Positions 16,414 to 23,771 of a DNA stretch of 64,000 nucleotides are shown one piece after another. Position numbers and translations under genes: made by a program. Within the stretch, counting starts at the first letter, position 1; each line of letters starts with the position of its first letter. Source of the DNA: Bradyrhizobium aeschynomenes (GTDB lineage: Bacteria > Pseudomonadota > Alphaproteobacteria > Rhizobiales > Xanthobacteraceae); assembly GCF_013178945.1 (NCBI RefSeq), contig NZ_JABFDM010000020.1, positions 1-64,000 of the forward strand, in the 5' to 3' direction. The notes under the pieces were generated by a model. It was not told the DNA's origin. It ran no database searches and worked only from the letters and a program-made list of their open reading frames with translations.

Positions 16414-18806
16414 CGGAATGCCACCTTCATGCCGGCCAGGAACGCGCGTGGCGAGCCGGCGTAGATCGTCCCGGTGCTCGCCACGCTCTGTACGCCTGAG
16501 ATCATCGCGTTCTGCACATTGTTCGCGGACGCGATGTAGGTGCGGTCGAACACGTTGCGGACCTCGAAGAAGACGTTCAGAGCCTTGAACGTCTCCGAAG
16601 CCAGCTCAGTCTTGTAGTGAACGTTCAGGTTGACGAGCTCGTAGCCGGGCGCCTTCTGCAGGTTGCCGTTGTCCATATAGAAAGAGTCCTTCCATTGGAG
16701 CTCGACGAAACCGCCGAGCCCGGCAAGTCTCCCGCTGTCGTGATCATAGCCCAGCCGCGCCGTCAGCTCGTTGGGCGAGATGCCAGGGATCTTGTTGCCG
16801 GCGCGGTTGAAGCTGAAAAGCGTCGATCCGCTGGCGAGGTTCTCGGTATAGTCGGTGTAGGTTTGGTCCAGATAGGTATAGGCGGCGGTGAAACGCCACC
16901 CCGGCAGGAACCGCCAGTCCGCAGCCAATTCGACACCCTTGTGCTCCGAACGCGGAGCGTTGAACGTGTAGGACGTGTTCTTCGCTCCCGTGACGGCCTG
17001 AGTGACGATCTCGTTGCGAAAGAATTCATAGAAGCCGGTTGCACTCAGGGTCACCGCTCGATTAGGCGTCCAGTCGAAACCGACATCATAGCCGAGGTTG
17101 GTTTGGGACTTGAGCTGAGTATTGTTGCCGAAATCCCCAGTCGGCAGGACGAACAGGTTGGACGCCTGCGGCGTACCATAGCCGGTGGCCACGCGCGCCC
17201 GCAGCAACCAGTCGCTGTTCAAGCGATAGAGCAAGGCCAACTCGGGCGCGAGATTGTCGAACTGCCGGTCAGCGGTCGTGATCCCCACCGACGTGGTGGG
17301 GGCCGTTCCGGTGTACGTATAGGCCGTGTTCACGCCGCGCAGATGCGTGCGCTCCCAGCCAAGCCCGGCCACGGCAGTCAGTGCTGTCGTCAGCTTGAGC
17401 TCTTCACGCGCACGCAAGCCATAGTTGGTCGTCTCGCTCCAAGTATTCGCCGACAGCCGTCCGAGCGCTGCGTTGCCACCGGGGACGACGAATCGCGTAT
17501 CGCCGGACGCGGTGAGCGTGTTGTAGAAGGCGCCGAAGAACGTCGTCGATTCCAGCCCGAAAATTTCACCGCGCTTGGTGACGTCGCTCATGTAGTTGTA
17601 GGAGGGATAATCACCAATCGCGCTGGTCGACCCGGTCGGCTGGCTGATGTTGCGATCGTCGAACGTGAACTGGTTGCGCCACGTCGTGGTGTTGTCGAAA
17701 TCATGCTCCCAGCGCCCGCCGACGATGGTACGGCGGTCGTTGCGGCCAAGTCCGGCCTGTAGCGCAGTTTCTAGGTCTGGCCCATTGGACGTATTGAAGC
17801 CGTTCCTGTTGAGCGAAACGAAGGCGCAGCCGGCCGCCATCGTAGCATAGGTCGTGCAGCCTTGCTGATAGGGGTTCTGATTAAACTGGCTGAGCGTGTA
17901 GCGCAGCGGCAACCGCGTCTCGAGCTCGTTGTTGATGATCTTGACCGTGAAGCGATCGTCCGGCGTGACCTTCAACGTCCCGAGGAAATTGACGGTCTGG
18001 GTGTTGAACCAGCTGTTGCCGAGATAGCCGTTGCCGCGGACGTCGCTGGTGAACAGCGAGCCCTCGAAATTGCCGACCTTCTTGCCGAACGTCATGTAGT
18101 TGCTGAGATAGCCGAAGCTGCCGCCCTCGCTGCCGATCTCCGCGCCGTCGATGCTGCCGCCCGGACGGGTACGGAAATTGATCGCGCCACCGGTCGCATA
18201 ATTGCCGTAGAGCGCCGAGGACGGCCCGCGGATCACGTCGACGGCGCCATAGGCGTGGGGGTCGATGAGGTCGCTGCGTGACAGACCGTCTGGCTGGGTG
18301 ACCGGAAAGCCGTCCTCGAATAGCGCGATGTTGCGGATGCCGAATCCATTGCGGGCGTTGGAGCCGCGGATCGAGATGCCGAGATCGCGCGGCCCATTGC
18401 CCTGCTTCAGCGAGACGCCCGGACTTTCGCGCAGGATGTCGCCTACGGTGAACGCCGGCCGGTCGTCATAGCGACTGCGGTCGATGGTGGTCGCGGTCTG
18501 GCCGGAGGGCGACTGGCCGAGCTGGTCGCGTGCGGCGCTGGCGCCGGAGGCCCGCTCGGAGGCGGCGACGCCCTGCCCGGACGTGTTGGCGACGGATGCA
18601 GCCGCAGGCTTCGGTGCGCGGGTGCGGACGGCTGCGGCCTGTCCGGCCGGCTTGCGCGCCGTCCGTTGTGCCGCTGCGCGCGGCGCGTCGACGGTCACGG
18701 ATGGCAATTCCCGCTCGGCCTGGGCGTGCGCGATCGTGGCCGGCTGCAAAAGCACCAGCGCCATGGCGATCACGCTCGCGCCTGCGAGGACATGACGACG
18801 AAACAT
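16410..18806 (-). CDS. TonB-dependent outer membrane receptor, probable copper or metallophore uptake
   Basis: The product has 798 residues. A signal peptide (to about residue 29) is followed by an Ala/Pro-rich linker (about 40-95). The plug domain starts near FTVGDILRESPGVSLKQG and includes IRGSNARNGFGIRNI and VIRGPSSALYGNYATGG. The 22-strand barrel ends in PRAFLAGMKVAFR. The closest functional context is the PcuB receptor of the B. japonicum pcuABCDE copper-starvation operon, although similarity was not computed. Its 3' end overlaps the next gene by four bases, and the DUF2946 gene lies 91 bp upstream. The substrate is inferred from neighbours and could be copper, a copper chelate or another metallophore. 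Confidence 0.9.
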   Translation of the reverse strand: MFRRHVLAGASVIAMALVLLQPATIAHAQAERELPSVTVDAPRAAAQRTARKPAGQAAAVRTRAPKPAAASVANTSGQGVAASERASGASAARDQLGQSPSGQTATTIDRSRYDDRPAFTVGDILRESPGVSLKQGNGPRDLGISIRGSNARNGFGIRNIALFEDGFPVTQPDGLSRSDLIDPHAYGAVDVIRGPSSALYGNYATGGAINFRTRPGGSIDGAEIGSEGGSFGYLSNYMTFGKKVGNFEGSLFTSDVRGNGYLGNSWFNTQTVNFLGTLKVTPDDRFTVKIINNELETRLPLRYTLSQFNQNPYQQGCTTYATMAAGCAFVSLNRNGFNTSNGPDLETALQAGLGRNDRRTIVGGRWEHDFDNTTTWRNQFTFDDRNISQPTGSTSAIGDYPSYNYMSDVTKRGEIFGLESTTFFGAFYNTLTASGDTRFVVPGGNAALGRLSANTWSETTNYGLRAREELKLTTALTAVAGLGWERTHLRGVNTAYTYTGTAPTTSVGITTADRQFDNLAPELALLYRLNSDWLLRARVATGYGTPQASNLFVLPTGDFGNNTQLKSQTNLGYDVGFDWTPNRAVTLSATGFYEFFRNEIVTQAVTGAKNTSYTFNAPRSEHKGVELAADWRFLPGWRFTAAYTYLDQTYTDYTENLASGSTLFSFNRAGNKIPGISPNELTARLGYDHDSGRLAGLGGFVELQWKDSFYMDNGNLQKAPGYELVNLNVHYKTELASETFKALNVFFEVRNVFDRTYIASANNVQNAMISGVQSVASTGTIYAGSPRAFLAGMKVAFR

Positions 18807-18897
18807 GGTTTGACTTCCCCAATGCCGGCTGCACGGCCGGTCTTTCTGATCTGAAACGGACCGGCCCAGGCTGCTGTGCCGGTGACGACGTCGGTGC

Positions 18898-19320
18898 TCA
18901 GGTCAGGAAGGGGGGTCCTCTGGGTTGCGCCTGGGACCAGGCGGCGACACGGATCAGCCGGAGCTCACGTGCGGTCCAGTCGATGCGTGCCATGCTCCGA
19001 AGCGGCGCCACGTGAGCCGGCACCGGCGGCGCATCGAGCGCCGTTGCGGCGTGGAGCACGCAGCACATGACGCAATCCAGGCCGCAGGCGGTACGGTCGG
19101 CATCGCGATCGGATCGTGCCGCATCCGTCTCGGCATGGCAGATGACGGCGCCATCCAGTGGATCAAAGGACGCGATCGCCGCCGCGGTCATCGCGGACGC
19201 CGCCACCGGCGCCAGCACCTGGATGATCAGCGCCAGCAGAGCCACCGGCAGAAAGCGCGCCATCCAACGGCGCCGTACACGCCCGTATCGACCGGTCGTG
19301 ATTGCGCCGCCGGAGCTCAT
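18898..19320 (-). CDS. DUF2946-type Cys/His-rich membrane-anchored protein (copy 2 of the copper operon)
   Basis: The product has 140 residues. The ATG at 19320 overlaps the stop of the isocyanide-hydratase-like gene (ATGA); an internal ATG at 19263 would start at MARFLPVALLALIIQVLAP. One hydrophobic segment at about residues 22-45 (uncleaved or signal) is followed by CHAETD, then CGLDCVMCCVLHA, giving six Cys and nearby His residues suited to metal binding. The segment FLPVALLALIIQVLAPVA matches its paralogue at 20769-21134 and the DUF2946 family, which often accompanies copper genes. Its function is unknown. Confidence 0.75.
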   Translation of the reverse strand: MSSGGAITTGRYGRVRRRWMARFLPVALLALIIQVLAPVAASAMTAAAIASFDPLDGAVICHAETDAARSDRDADRTACGLDCVMCCVLHAATALDAPPVPAHVAPLRSMARIDWTARELRLIRVAAWSQAQPRGPPFLT

Positions 19321-20102
19321 GGCACGCCGAGCCTTCCGCCAGCCGCACGCGCCGCCTGCTCGGCCTGACGGATCAACGGGCCGCGCTGGGTCAGCACCGC
19401 ATGTGCGGCTCCGGCTCCGGCACGTTCCGGCGATCCCGCCGCGAACGGCGGCTGCGGATCATATTCGATCAGCAGCTGGATCCGCTTGGCATTATCCTCG
19501 CTGCTGAGCTTCGCTGCCAGGCTGAGGCCGAAATCGATGCCCGCAGTCACGCCACCGGCGGTGATGCGGTTGCGGTCCGCCACGACGCGCTCCGCAACCA
19601 TGGTCGCCCCCATCAGAGGCAGCAGATCGCGCACGTACCAGTGCGACGTCGCCTGGAAGCCCTTCAATAGCCCCGCGGCGCCCAGCAGCAGCGAGCCTGT
19701 GCAGACGCTGGTGACGAAGCGCGCCGTCGCACCGCGCGCAGCAAGGAACTCCACGGTGCGAGCATCGTTCATGCCGTCAACGGTGCCCTTCAGCCCGCCC
19801 GGTACGAACAGAACGTCGAGGTCCGCCGGCGCCGTCTCGAAGCTGTGGGTCGGATTGACGGAAATTCCGACATCCGTGGTGACCGGCGCCAGGGAGGCTG
19901 CGATCAGGCGGATGTCGGCCTGCATGATGTTGAAGACGGTCAGCGGCCCGGTGAGGTCGAGCAGGATCATGCCCGGATAGACCAGCAGGCCGATGACGGG
20001 CTTGCCGGCCGAACGCGGCGCCTGCTCGGCCTGCACCGCAGGCAGCAGCAGGCCCGCGAGCGAGCCTGCCAGAACAGAGCCGTTGAAGACGCGCCGATCC
20101 AT
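19317..20102 (-). CDS. Exported DJ-1/PfpI protein resembling isocyanide hydratase
   Basis: The product has 261 residues. Residues 1-25 form an export signal with a twin arginine (MDRRVFNGSVLAG) ending in VQA. The rest is a DJ-1/PfpI fold with the features of bacterial isocyanide hydratase (InhA/ICH): DLTGP carrying the essential Asp (Asp49), nucleophile elbow SVCTGSLLLGAAGLL with Cys134-Thr135, ATSHW, GGVTAGIDFGLSLAA, and a C-terminal YDPQPPFAAGSPE. Those enzymes hydrate isonitriles to N-substituted formamides and are normally cytoplasmic. Here the protein lies 22 bp after the copper chaperone gene and is translationally coupled to a DUF2946 gene. A role in dismantling copper-isonitrile complexes in the periplasm is inference. 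Confidence 0.85.
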   Translation of the reverse strand: MDRRVFNGSVLAGSLAGLLLPAVQAEQAPRSAGKPVIGLLVYPGMILLDLTGPLTVFNIMQADIRLIAASLAPVTTDVGISVNPTHSFETAPADLDVLFVPGGLKGTVDGMNDARTVEFLAARGATARFVTSVCTGSLLLGAAGLLKGFQATSHWYVRDLLPLMGATMVAERVVADRNRITAGGVTAGIDFGLSLAAKLSSEDNAKRIQLLIEYDPQPPFAAGSPERAGAGAAHAVLTQRGPLIRQAEQAARAAGGRLGVP

Positions 20103-20124
20103 CGAATGCTACCAGGCAGACGCG

Positions 20125-20631
20125 TTACATCTTGTGCTCGTGCTTCATCATGCTGCCGCCCTCGCCGCCCGGCCCCTTGGCGCCGACGGGCTGCACCTCG
20201 AGCGTGACGGCCACCTTGCCGGCCTTCTCGAACTCCAACGTCACCGGCAGCTTGTCGCCCTGCTTCAGCGGGCTCTTCAGCTCCATCAGCATCAGGTGAT
20301 AGCCGCCGGGCGCCAGTGCCACGGTCTTGCCGGGCTCGATCTCCAGCCCCTTCTCCAGCGGGCGCATCGTCATCACGCCGTTGGTGACCGCCATCTCGTG
20401 AATCTCGATGTGACCGGCGATTTCGCCGGACACAGCGACCAGGCGATCCGGCGCGCTGCCCTTGTTCTGGACCGTGAGATATCCGGCGCCCGTCTTGGCG
20501 CCGCCAGGCGTGGCGCGGCTCCACGGCTGGGTGATCACGAGGTCCCCGGCCTTGATGTCTGCGGCGAAGGTGGCGGGCGAGGCCGCCACCAGGAGAGCGA
20601 GTGCAAGCAGGGAGCGTCCGATGAACGTCAT
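20125..20631 (-). CDS. PCu(A)C-type periplasmic copper chaperone
   Basis: The product has 168 residues from the ATG at 20631, preceded by AAAGGAATC. A signal peptide (MTFIGRSLLALALLVAASPA) ends at about TFAAD. The mature domain shows the PCuAC ligand layout: HEM followed by MTMRPL about ten residues on, then HLMLMEL about twenty residues later. A C-terminal MMKHEHKM tail adds further Met/His ligands. PCuAC proteins deliver Cu(I) to the CuA or CuB site of cytochrome oxidases; PcuC of B. japonicum is the family member best known in this genus. It is the second gene of the operon. Confidence 0.93.
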   Translation of the reverse strand: MTFIGRSLLALALLVAASPATFAADIKAGDLVITQPWSRATPGGAKTGAGYLTVQNKGSAPDRLVAVSGEIAGHIEIHEMAVTNGVMTMRPLEKGLEIEPGKTVALAPGGYHLMLMELKSPLKQGDKLPVTLEFEKAGKVAVTLEVQPVGAKGPGGEGGSMMKHEHKM

Positions 20632-20768
20632 GGAGGATTCCTTTGTGAGGGTCGTCGCGATGCACGATTGAAGCCTTGTCGCGTGTCGACCCGGCGACGA
20701 CTGACCGGGCAGAACACGCAAGGCGGTTTTGCGAATGAGAGGGGACAAGCCGCAGAGCGGCCGACGCA

Positions 20769-21134
20769 CTAGGCTGCGGGTGGCGCTCTTGCCTGTGCGA
20801 GCGACCAAGCCCGGGCCGCGCGGAGAAGCGGCGCCATTGCCCGCCAGACCACGACATGGGAGGCCTGCTCGGGAACATCGACGACGGACGGGTCCGGACG
20901 ATCGAGGGCGGCCGGCTGCTGCACCAGGCAGCAGAGGGCACAAGAAGAGCATCCCAGCTTGGACGAATCGTCATCGACGGGTGCGGAACCCGGCTGGCCA
21001 TGGCAGATCTCGACGCCACGCAGCGGATCGGAGACGGCCGATACGGATGCCCAGGCGACACCGATCGGCGCCAGGATCTGCACCACCAGTGCGATCAGCA
21101 CGATCGGAAGAAACGCTTGCAGCCGCTGCCGCAT
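20769..21134 (-). CDS. DUF2946-type Cys-rich protein (copy 1), first gene of the copper operon
   Basis: The product has 121 residues. It starts MRQRLQAFLPIVLIALVVQI, a positively charged start leading into one hydrophobic segment (about 8-30). This is followed by EICHGQPG and then a dense cluster CSSCALCCL (about residues 59-69). Like the copy at 18898-19320 it ends in an Ala/Gln/Pro-rich tail containing WSLAQA. The paralogy suggests an old duplication with five genes' worth of operon now between and after the copies. It probably binds or senses metal in the envelope. It lies 137 bp before the chaperone gene. The promoter must lie in 21135-21290, where I see no clear operator. Confidence 0.75.
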   Translation of the reverse strand: MRQRLQAFLPIVLIALVVQILAPIGVAWASVSAVSDPLRGVEICHGQPGSAPVDDDSSKLGCSSCALCCLVQQPAALDRPDPSVVDVPEQASHVVVWRAMAPLLRAARAWSLAQARAPPAA

Positions 21135-21291
21135 GAATGCCCGCCAAATGAACCCGAATCTTGTGCCCTAGCCGACGCTATGAGTCGAGGACGCTCTGAG
21201 CACAGTCGGGGACATTCGGCCGGCGGTCGTTGATTAAGAACAACGCCGCGAGCGTTCGCGAGCTGCCGGACCGAGCGGTATTTTAGAACCA

Positions 21292-21588
21292 ATGGCGGGA
21301 AAAGCCGAAAATAAATCCCGCGAATTGCAAGCACTTATCGATCATTTCGTGGTCTGCGCGAAATTTGAACAATCGTTGCCGAAAAGGATGACAAACGCAA
21401 AAAGATCGTCTACGAATTTGGGCCTCAGGCTAACGCTTGCGGAAGTCTGGTGGTCCAAGTCTCGGGAGGAGCCCTGGCGCGCAACAAGCAGCGTCACCCC
21501 GCTTAACAAGATCAAATCTGAACTTGCGGGATACTTAAAGGGTCGACACAATTTCCGAGCAGGGCCCGCTGCCCTGCTCTATTTTTTT
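21292..21588 (+). ncRNA. Candidate small RNA (5' end unknown), or a doubtful small gene
   Basis: A strong intrinsic terminator at 21557-21588 follows a stretch that is A/T-richer than its surroundings and has no convincing gene. A plus-strand frame of 115 codons (21292-21639) runs straight through the terminator hairpin in frame. It has no good ribosome site and codon use unlike neighbouring genes, which argues against a normal protein. The most economical reading is an independently transcribed small RNA ending at 21588. Its start lies somewhere between about 21240 and 21450; a TATTTT sequence at 21279-21284 is a weak -10 candidate. Confidence 0.4.
21557..21588 (+). terminator. Strong Rho-independent terminator
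   Basis: GAGCAGGGC (21557-21565) pairs perfectly with GCCCTGCTC (21571-21579) over a 5-base loop and is followed by TA and seven T's (21582-21588). The T-run is only on the plus strand, so it ends a plus-strand transcript. Confidence 0.85.
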
Positions 21589-21664
21589 GCAGCTGCCGCG
21601 AACTTCCCTTCCCATATGAAGGTATTGCGGGCCGCATGAACGCTGCCTGAACATCCCCATCAAC

Positions 21665-22510
21665 TCAGCCCACCGCTGCCGTCGCGAAGCGCGCCAACGG
21701 AGCACGCCACCGTGTCCTGGTCTTCGGCCATGGCAGTGTCACCGATAGCGGTTCGCGGCCGGTCACGGTCCAGCGCAGCCGCTCCTCCTCGATGTCCAGA
21801 ATGCCGGCGGCCTCGGCCGGAGCGCCGGAGATGAACGTCTCAGTCAGGGACTGCAGGGTCAGATGCGACGTGCCATCGACCGTCGTCAGCGTATTCCAGT
21901 GAACATGTCCGGCGAGCGCGACGATCGGGCACGGCGCCTCCGCGATCGCCGCCCGGATTCCGTCGGTCTCGGCATAGGCCGCGTGTCCCGGATTGGCTTC
22001 GAAGTAGTAGTTGCCGGTCTGAGCATGTCCAGACAGCGGCACGTGACTGATGAGCAGGGTCGGCCGATCATCCTGCCAAAGCAATCGAACCAGCTCCTCG
22101 AGGTCGCCCGCCGACAGGCGAAAGCCACGCTCCCGTGTGAGCCCCACGTCGGGCTGCCAGAACACGCACCTGATATCGCCGATCGTCAGAGCGCGCGATC
22201 CGCTCGGACGATCCAGGATCGCTTCATTGTCGGCGAGACTGAGCAAGCCGACATCGTGATTGCCGCTGACGTGATGATGCACCGGCACGAGCTTCGCGAA
22301 GCACATCGCGACGTCGCTCTGCAGCAGGCGATCCCGCTCCGGATCCTCGTCCGAGATCCTGTCGCCGAGATCGATGACGGCATCGAAGCGCCCATTGTTG
22401 ACCTCTGCGACAAATTGCTCGAGCAGCGGCAGCGCCATCGATCCGCGCTTCGTCGGCGTGTCCTGGCCGTGATGAATATCGCCGATGACGGCAATGCGCG
22501 TCGTTGCCAA
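21665..22510 (-). CDS. Calcineurin-like metallophosphoesterase
   Basis: The product has 281 residues. The start is placed at the TTG at 22510 because GGGAGA stands about 7 bases upstream and the product then begins with the first family strand TTRIAVIGDIHHG. A longer frame to 22684 adds residues with no motif. Metal-binding motifs appear in order: GDIHHG, DLGDRISDEDPE, SGNHDVG, ISHVPLSGH and LAGHVHWN. These are the GD-x-H, GD, GNH[DE], H and GHxH signatures of two-metal phosphoesterases. The substrate is unknown; cyclic nucleotides or phosphodiesters are possible. It is divergent from the ABC importer at 22726. Confidence 0.88.
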   Translation of the reverse strand: MATTRIAVIGDIHHGQDTPTKRGSMALPLLEQFVAEVNNGRFDAVIDLGDRISDEDPERDRLLQSDVAMCFAKLVPVHHHVSGNHDVGLLSLADNEAILDRPSGSRALTIGDIRCVFWQPDVGLTRERGFRLSAGDLEELVRLLWQDDRPTLLISHVPLSGHAQTGNYYFEANPGHAAYAETDGIRAAIAEAPCPIVALAGHVHWNTLTTVDGTSHLTLQSLTETFISGAPAEAAGILDIEEERLRWTVTGREPLSVTLPWPKTRTRWRAPLARFATAAVG

Positions 22511-22725
22511 AGCTGATCTCCCAGAATGCCTTGCGCGAACAAGGCGTCGCAGCGCCGCGTACCACGAACGCATCACGGTTTTCTGACATCGCGTGCAGCG
22601 CGGAAGTCCCTCGATGCAGCGCACAACATCCGGCTGTAGCGTGATTAGTTCGGTTGTGAAACAGTGCAGGTCTTGGTAGCGCAATCAATGACGCCGCCAG
22701 ACAACGATGGGACAGGGAGCACGGG

Positions 22726-23760
22726 ATGTCCGGCACTGACAAAACGTCCAAGAAAACGGTCAAGACCAGGCGCGATCTTCTCCAGGCGGCCACGGCCGCG
22801 GGCTCGGCGGCGGCCCTGCTCGCCGGCTTCGGCATCAATCCGGCGCTCGCCGCCGAGATGGGCCGCTCCGAAAAGCCGCTCAAGGCGGCGTTCTCCAATG
22901 CCGGCCTGCAGGCGACCTGGTGCGCCCAGGGCAAGCAGGCGGCGGAATGGTGGGGCAAGCTGCTCAATGTCGAGGTGACCTGGTTCGACGGGCAGCTCGA
23001 TGCGGTGAAGCAGCGTGCGGCGATCGACAACATGGCCTCGCAGAAGTGGGACTTCGTCGCGATCCAGGCGTTCGGCATCGGCACGCTGACACAGCCGGTG
23101 CAGAAGATGATCGACGCCGGCATCCCCGTCATCGACATGGACACGCTGATCGCCCCGCTCGATCAGATCAACGTCCACTCGTTCCTGGCCCCCGACAACG
23201 AGTTCATGGGCGCCTCCGTCACCCAGGCGCTGGCGACAGCGATGGGCGGCAAGGGCAAGATCATCATGACGCAGGGTGCGCTCGGCCACACCGGCGCGCA
23301 GGGCCGCGCCAAAGGCTTCAACTCGGTGATCAAGCAATTCCCGAACATCGAGGTGCTCGACACGCAGCCGGCCGACTGGGACGTCTCCAAGGCGGCGCGG
23401 CTGTGGGAGACCTACCTGACGAAATATCCGCAGATCGATGCGGCGTTCTTCCACAATGACGACATGGCGCTGGCCGCCTACAACATCATGAAGGCCCGCA
23501 ACCGTACCAACATCCTGATCGGCGGCGTCGACGCCATGCCGCCGGCGATCCAGGCGGTCAGCGACGGCCGCATGTTCGCGACCGTGCGCAATCCGTCCTG
23601 CCGCATCCATGGCGGCGCGATCGTCGCCGGTGTTGCCGCGGTCACGGCCGGCGAGAAGAGCGGCCAGGGCATTCCGAAGCATGTGATCACCGACGGCCCG
23701 GTCGTGACCAAGGCCAATGCCCCGGGCATGCAATGGATGGAGGATCACTTCCTGATCTGA
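22726..23760 (+). CDS. Sugar-type ABC transporter substrate-binding protein
   Basis: The product has 344 residues and the start is preceded by GGGAGCACGG. A Tat-like signal (KTRRDLLQAATAAGSAAALLA) spans about residues 14-42 and ends in ALAAEM. The mature domain is a two-lobed type 1 periplasmic binding protein (RbsB-like) with LKAAFSNAGLQATWCAQG, IDNMASQKWDFVAIQAFG, HNDDMALAAYNIMKA and LIGGVDAMPPAIQAV. It captures a ribose- or other sugar-like ligand and passes it to the permease at 25288. The ATPase follows after 11 bp. The ligand cannot be read from sequence. Confidence 0.9.
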   Translation: MSGTDKTSKKTVKTRRDLLQAATAAGSAAALLAGFGINPALAAEMGRSEKPLKAAFSNAGLQATWCAQGKQAAEWWGKLLNVEVTWFDGQLDAVKQRAAIDNMASQKWDFVAIQAFGIGTLTQPVQKMIDAGIPVIDMDTLIAPLDQINVHSFLAPDNEFMGASVTQALATAMGGKGKIIMTQGALGHTGAQGRAKGFNSVIKQFPNIEVLDTQPADWDVSKAARLWETYLTKYPQIDAAFFHNDDMALAAYNIMKARNRTNILIGGVDAMPPAIQAVSDGRMFATVRNPSCRIHGGAIVAGVAAVTAGEKSGQGIPKHVITDGPVVTKANAPGMQWMEDHFLI

Positions 23761-23771
23761 AGTCTCTTCCC

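Noticed and set aside
21292..21639. 115-residue protein on the plus strand
   Set aside because: The frame runs through a strong terminator, has no ribosome site and has codon use unlike its neighbours. A small RNA is the better reading, though not proven.
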